Of a stretch of DNA of 22,618 nucleotides, positions 19,643 to 22,618 are shown piece by piece. The notes beneath the pieces were generated by a model, which did no database searches, was not told the DNA's origin, and worked only from the letters and a program-made list of their open reading frames with translations. Every line of letters begins with the position of its first letter. The stretch's first letter is position 1. Position numbers and translations under genes: made by a program. The stretch comes from Hyphochytrium catenoides (lineage: Eukaryota > Sar > Hyphochytriomycetes > Hyphochytriales > Hyphochytriaceae). The DNA is taken from contig FLMG01000941.1 in the NCBI GenBank assembly GCA_900088475.1, forward strand, positions 105,801-128,418. Reading direction: 5' to 3'.

Positions 19643-22584
19643 ATGGCTGTGGAGGGCGAGGGGCAATATTGGCTTGTCGCTGTGCCAAATGAGCACGGCA
19701 ACTCATCTGAGTCAACGTTTAGCCTAATCAGAGAGAAGACAAGCTCACGGGCAAATGACTATGCAGGTGCTTACGACCCTTTCCGAAGGTAGCTATCTGT
19801 TAAGCTAAACCGATTCTCTCCCGCTTGCTCGCCTAGAATGTTATAAGGTCTCTATCCCGTCCGATCTTTTGGTTGGCACTTTGGACTCTCTAATGGTAAG
19901 ATCAACGGAAGCTCATTTCCCATAAGGCTTGCCAACTCTGCGCCAGAGCCAAAAAGAAGAGATAGATGTCCTCATAGCTTTATAACGGTACAGGCTTTGA
20001 GCGATGAGCTCGGTAAAGTGGATATGTCCGTTGAGAGCGTGGTCAAGAAGATTGAGAGGCAGTATAAGGAGCTCGTTGCTAAGTCAGACGACCACCTGAC
20101 TGTGGATGGGGGTGAGTAAGGAAGAAGCATGCATTTCTCTATAACACTCGCATTGCAGTACTCTTTTCCTAGCCTATTCGGCTCATAACTCTATGGGCTT
20201 CTCTGTGCGTATGAGCTCTGTTGAGCTCTTGTTTCTCCTCTCTGTATCTCTCTTTCCTTCCTCTCCCTTCACGTTATCACACCTCGGTGATTCCTCGTCC
20301 TAGATTTCCGCCTTCAACTTGTTCCCTTTCGCTCGCTGATGGTCACTGGTCTTCAGTGCCTGTGGATCGTTACCTGCACAATTTTGCGTGGGATGAAGCA
20401 AAGCATCCCCATCGGCGGCCCTTACCAGACATAGTGAAGGTCATCCAGGCGGTACGAACTTTGAGGACTCTGTGCTTCCCTCTTCCCCTTGATTTCTAGA
20501 ATTTTTTTTCCCATCTCATCTTCTGCCTCTAGGGGTGGTCCGCCAGAGCACTTTCCTCTCTTCCCAACACCTCTCCTGCTCTCTTGATTGCGTCTGTCTC
20601 TCATTCTGACTTCTCCTGTGCTAATGTCGTCATGATTGTGGTTGTTGTTGCCATATGTTTTTGCACAGACAATGGGAAAGGTTGAAGAGGAGCTTAAGCA
20701 ACTGGCTCAAAACTTTGCTGAGACCAAACAGCAGCTGAGTGCTCTCAGCAAGAAGAAAGGGTGCGAAGATATCTCTTCCTGACACCTTCTCCCTCTTTGG
20801 TTTCTCTTTTCTCGTCCACCGGTTCCCCATCGCGCTGTCCTGGCTCTTCCTCTGAGAGCCTCCTTCCTACTTGGCCTTTGACCACCTCCAGGTCGCCCTC
20901 GAGAGCCACTCAGCTGGCCGTTCGTGGTCGTACTCTCTTCTCTCCCTCTCACTCTGTGCTTGTAGGGGCAATCTGATGGTAGCCAACCTGGAAGATATCT
21001 TGACCCCTGACATCGTTTCCAAGGAGGACTTTATCAACACTGAGTACCTCGTGACCGTTGTGGTCGTCATGCCTAAGTACTAACAGAGCAATTGTAGAGG
21101 TGGAAGCGGAGATAGTTCTAATGTTATGACTGGGTTCTAGGAATCTGGAGAAGGATTGGCTGAGCACTTATGAGAGCCTTGGCTCTGCCATCGCCAACTA
21201 CGGCCCAGAGGGAAAAAGAGACCAGTACAAGGGATCTCCCGTGGTGCCAGGATCCACAAAGTAGGCCTCTCAGAGACCGATCTCTGCAATGCTTTGCTTG
21301 TTTAGTTCTTTGGGGGTTTGCGTTAGCATAGCCTTGTGGCTTTCGCGGTCGGTTGGTCCTACGACGCTCTTCTTTCCTGACATCTTTCTCTAAGGAGCTC
21401 CCAACTTGTCCGAGGTCGCTCTCCTCATTCTGCTCTTGAAACAAGTTCCACTCACACATATTACCCTCTGTTTTGCATTGTGGACATAACGATGGCCTTT
21501 GACTGTCAATAGGAAGCTGACGGAAGATGGAGACTTTGTAGTCCACTCATGCACAATTTTAAGAGGCCAGTACAAGGTACACCTTCTCTTTTTGCTACTC
21601 TAGCTCTTTCTGGCCATTCTTTACTTCTCCCTTCTTCTGGTATCATCATCTGGTTCGTTCCTTCTCTCCAGTCTTTGCCTCAAAGTAGGCTAATAACCGC
21701 TGCTTTCACGCTCGTGTTCCCCTTAGCCTGGCTTTATCGATGACGAGGGGAACTATGAGCATGGATCTACCATTGACTACGTGGAGGAATTTAAAAAAGA
21801 GGCGAGAGAGAAGAGGTACATCTTCGAGTGGACCCTTTGGCCGTGATATCTCTCTCTTGTCATCCCCATAGATAGTAGCAGATTGACTGGCTAGTTCCTC
21901 ATCATTTATTCTCTGTCGCGTCGGTAGCCTCTACCTGCAATTTGTCTCTTGTGGATGCTTACTTGCTAACATGCTCTTGCTTTCCCGCCCCCTTTCTCTC
22001 TCTCTTGCTATCACATGTCATGTTGTTCGCAGATTCGTTGTTCGGGACTTTGTATTCAATCCCACCGCACATGAGGATAACGTGAAAAAGATAGCAAAGC
22101 TTGAGGTTGACGTTGACCGTCTCCAGGTAGGTTGTGCTGTAGCGCAATTTAGAGTTAAGGCCTCGTTTGTCCGTAACTTCGTGCACTCATATTGAATGCT
22201 GACAGGGAGGACTCATCCGCTGGTGCAAAGCTCACTTTGGGGAGGCAATGATAGCCTGGATGCATATTAAGGTGAGAAGGGCAGGATAGGACGACTGATG
22301 GCAGAAAGACGTGAGTGTGAGTGTGGAAGGCGATGAGATGATGGAAGCCACTCCTGTGAAGATGGTAGAGGGTTATAGCTGATTGACAGGTAATTAGGAC
22401 GTGGAGAAAGAAGGAAAGGTCTAGTGCAAACTAGCGGCAAGAGAGACGGGGTCCTACTACTGATAAGGAGAGTGATGTCTAGAGGCCGTGGCTAATTCCT
22501 GTGTCTCTCCAGGCCATTCGGGTCTTTGTTGAGTCTGTGCTGCGCTATGGACTGCCCGTAAACTTTGTGTCAGTGCTCTTCAAG
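19643..22584 (+). CDS. ATP6V1C: V-type proton ATPase subunit C, 3' end outside the window
   Basis: Exons: 19643-19766, 19837-19895, 19994-20111, 20357-20451, 20669-20760, 20966-21076, 21141-21260, 21513-21576, 21727-21815, 22033-22126, 22206-22271, 22513-22584. These give 368 in-phase codons, and a GTAAGC donor at 22585 shows the gene continues. Subunit C belongs to the cytosolic V1 sector and bridges the peripheral stalks to V0, so it helps control reversible assembly of the proton pump. Family landmarks run in order: N-terminal YWLVAVPNE, VGTLDSLM, ALSDELGKVD with VESVVKKIE, the FAWDEAKHP region, EYLVTVVVVMPK, FVVRDFVFNP, GGLIRWCKAHFGEAMIAWMH and AIRVFVESVLRYGLPVNF. The last two are close to animal and fungal forms. 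Roughly the last 50-70 residues are missing. The start ATG gives the usual short N-terminus. The first two junctions were fixed by the family spacing; an in-frame stop excludes the later donor at 19790. Confidence 0.95.
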
Positions 22585-22618
22585 GTAAGCGATCCCAAAT
22601 AAAAAAAAGGAGGGGGGG

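Noticed and set aside
19767-19790. Extension of V-ATPase exon 1 to a donor at 19791
   Set aside because: The phase is wrong for the next exon and meets a stop codon. The donor at 19767 gives the family spacing between the N-terminal helix and VGTLDSLM.

Overview
This window is eukaryotic nuclear DNA from an intron-rich protist or alga. Five protein-coding genes could be assembled from exons that join in frame across 40 complete introns. Nearly all introns are GT-AG, short (about 60 to 540 bases), and packed with CT or GA simple sequence. There is no operon structure, Shine-Dalgarno signal, prokaryotic mobile element or CRISPR array. The lineage cannot be fixed from sequence alone. A free-living protist of the SAR or related algal groups fits the intron density, base composition and the unusual kinesin, but that is a guess.

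Layout, left to right: (1) a three-exon minus-strand gene of unknown function (1236 down to 145). (2) A plus-strand four-exon gene for a membrane-anchored tryparedoxin/nucleoredoxin-like thioredoxin with a WCPPC active site (2098-3265). (3) A convergent minus-strand two-exon gene (6412 down to 3758) for a 798-residue protein with a signal peptide, five membrane spans and two large glycosylatable loops, which is the prominin topology. (4) About 2.7 kb of intergenic DNA (6413-9136) dominated by GA, GATA and CT microsatellites around a more complex AT-richer island. (5) A plus-strand gene with 24 assembled exons (9137-18669) for a 1051-residue divergent kinesin with a motor, FHA domain, coiled coils and a C2-like domain. 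(6) A plus-strand gene for V-type ATPase subunit C (19643 to beyond 22584), with 12 exons in the window and its 3' end cut off by the window edge.

The genes look like unrelated neighbours rather than a pathway. The most notable items are a prominin-like protein in an apparent protist, a kinesin whose nucleotide-binding motifs are kept but whose microtubule-binding region is rewritten and carries an extra loop, the sharply strand-polarised homopurine or homopyrimidine introns, one GC-AG intron supported by reading frame, and a 27-base exon sequence duplicated inside the adjacent intron. Exon boundaries are from reading frame, splice consensus and protein family knowledge. No transcript data were available.
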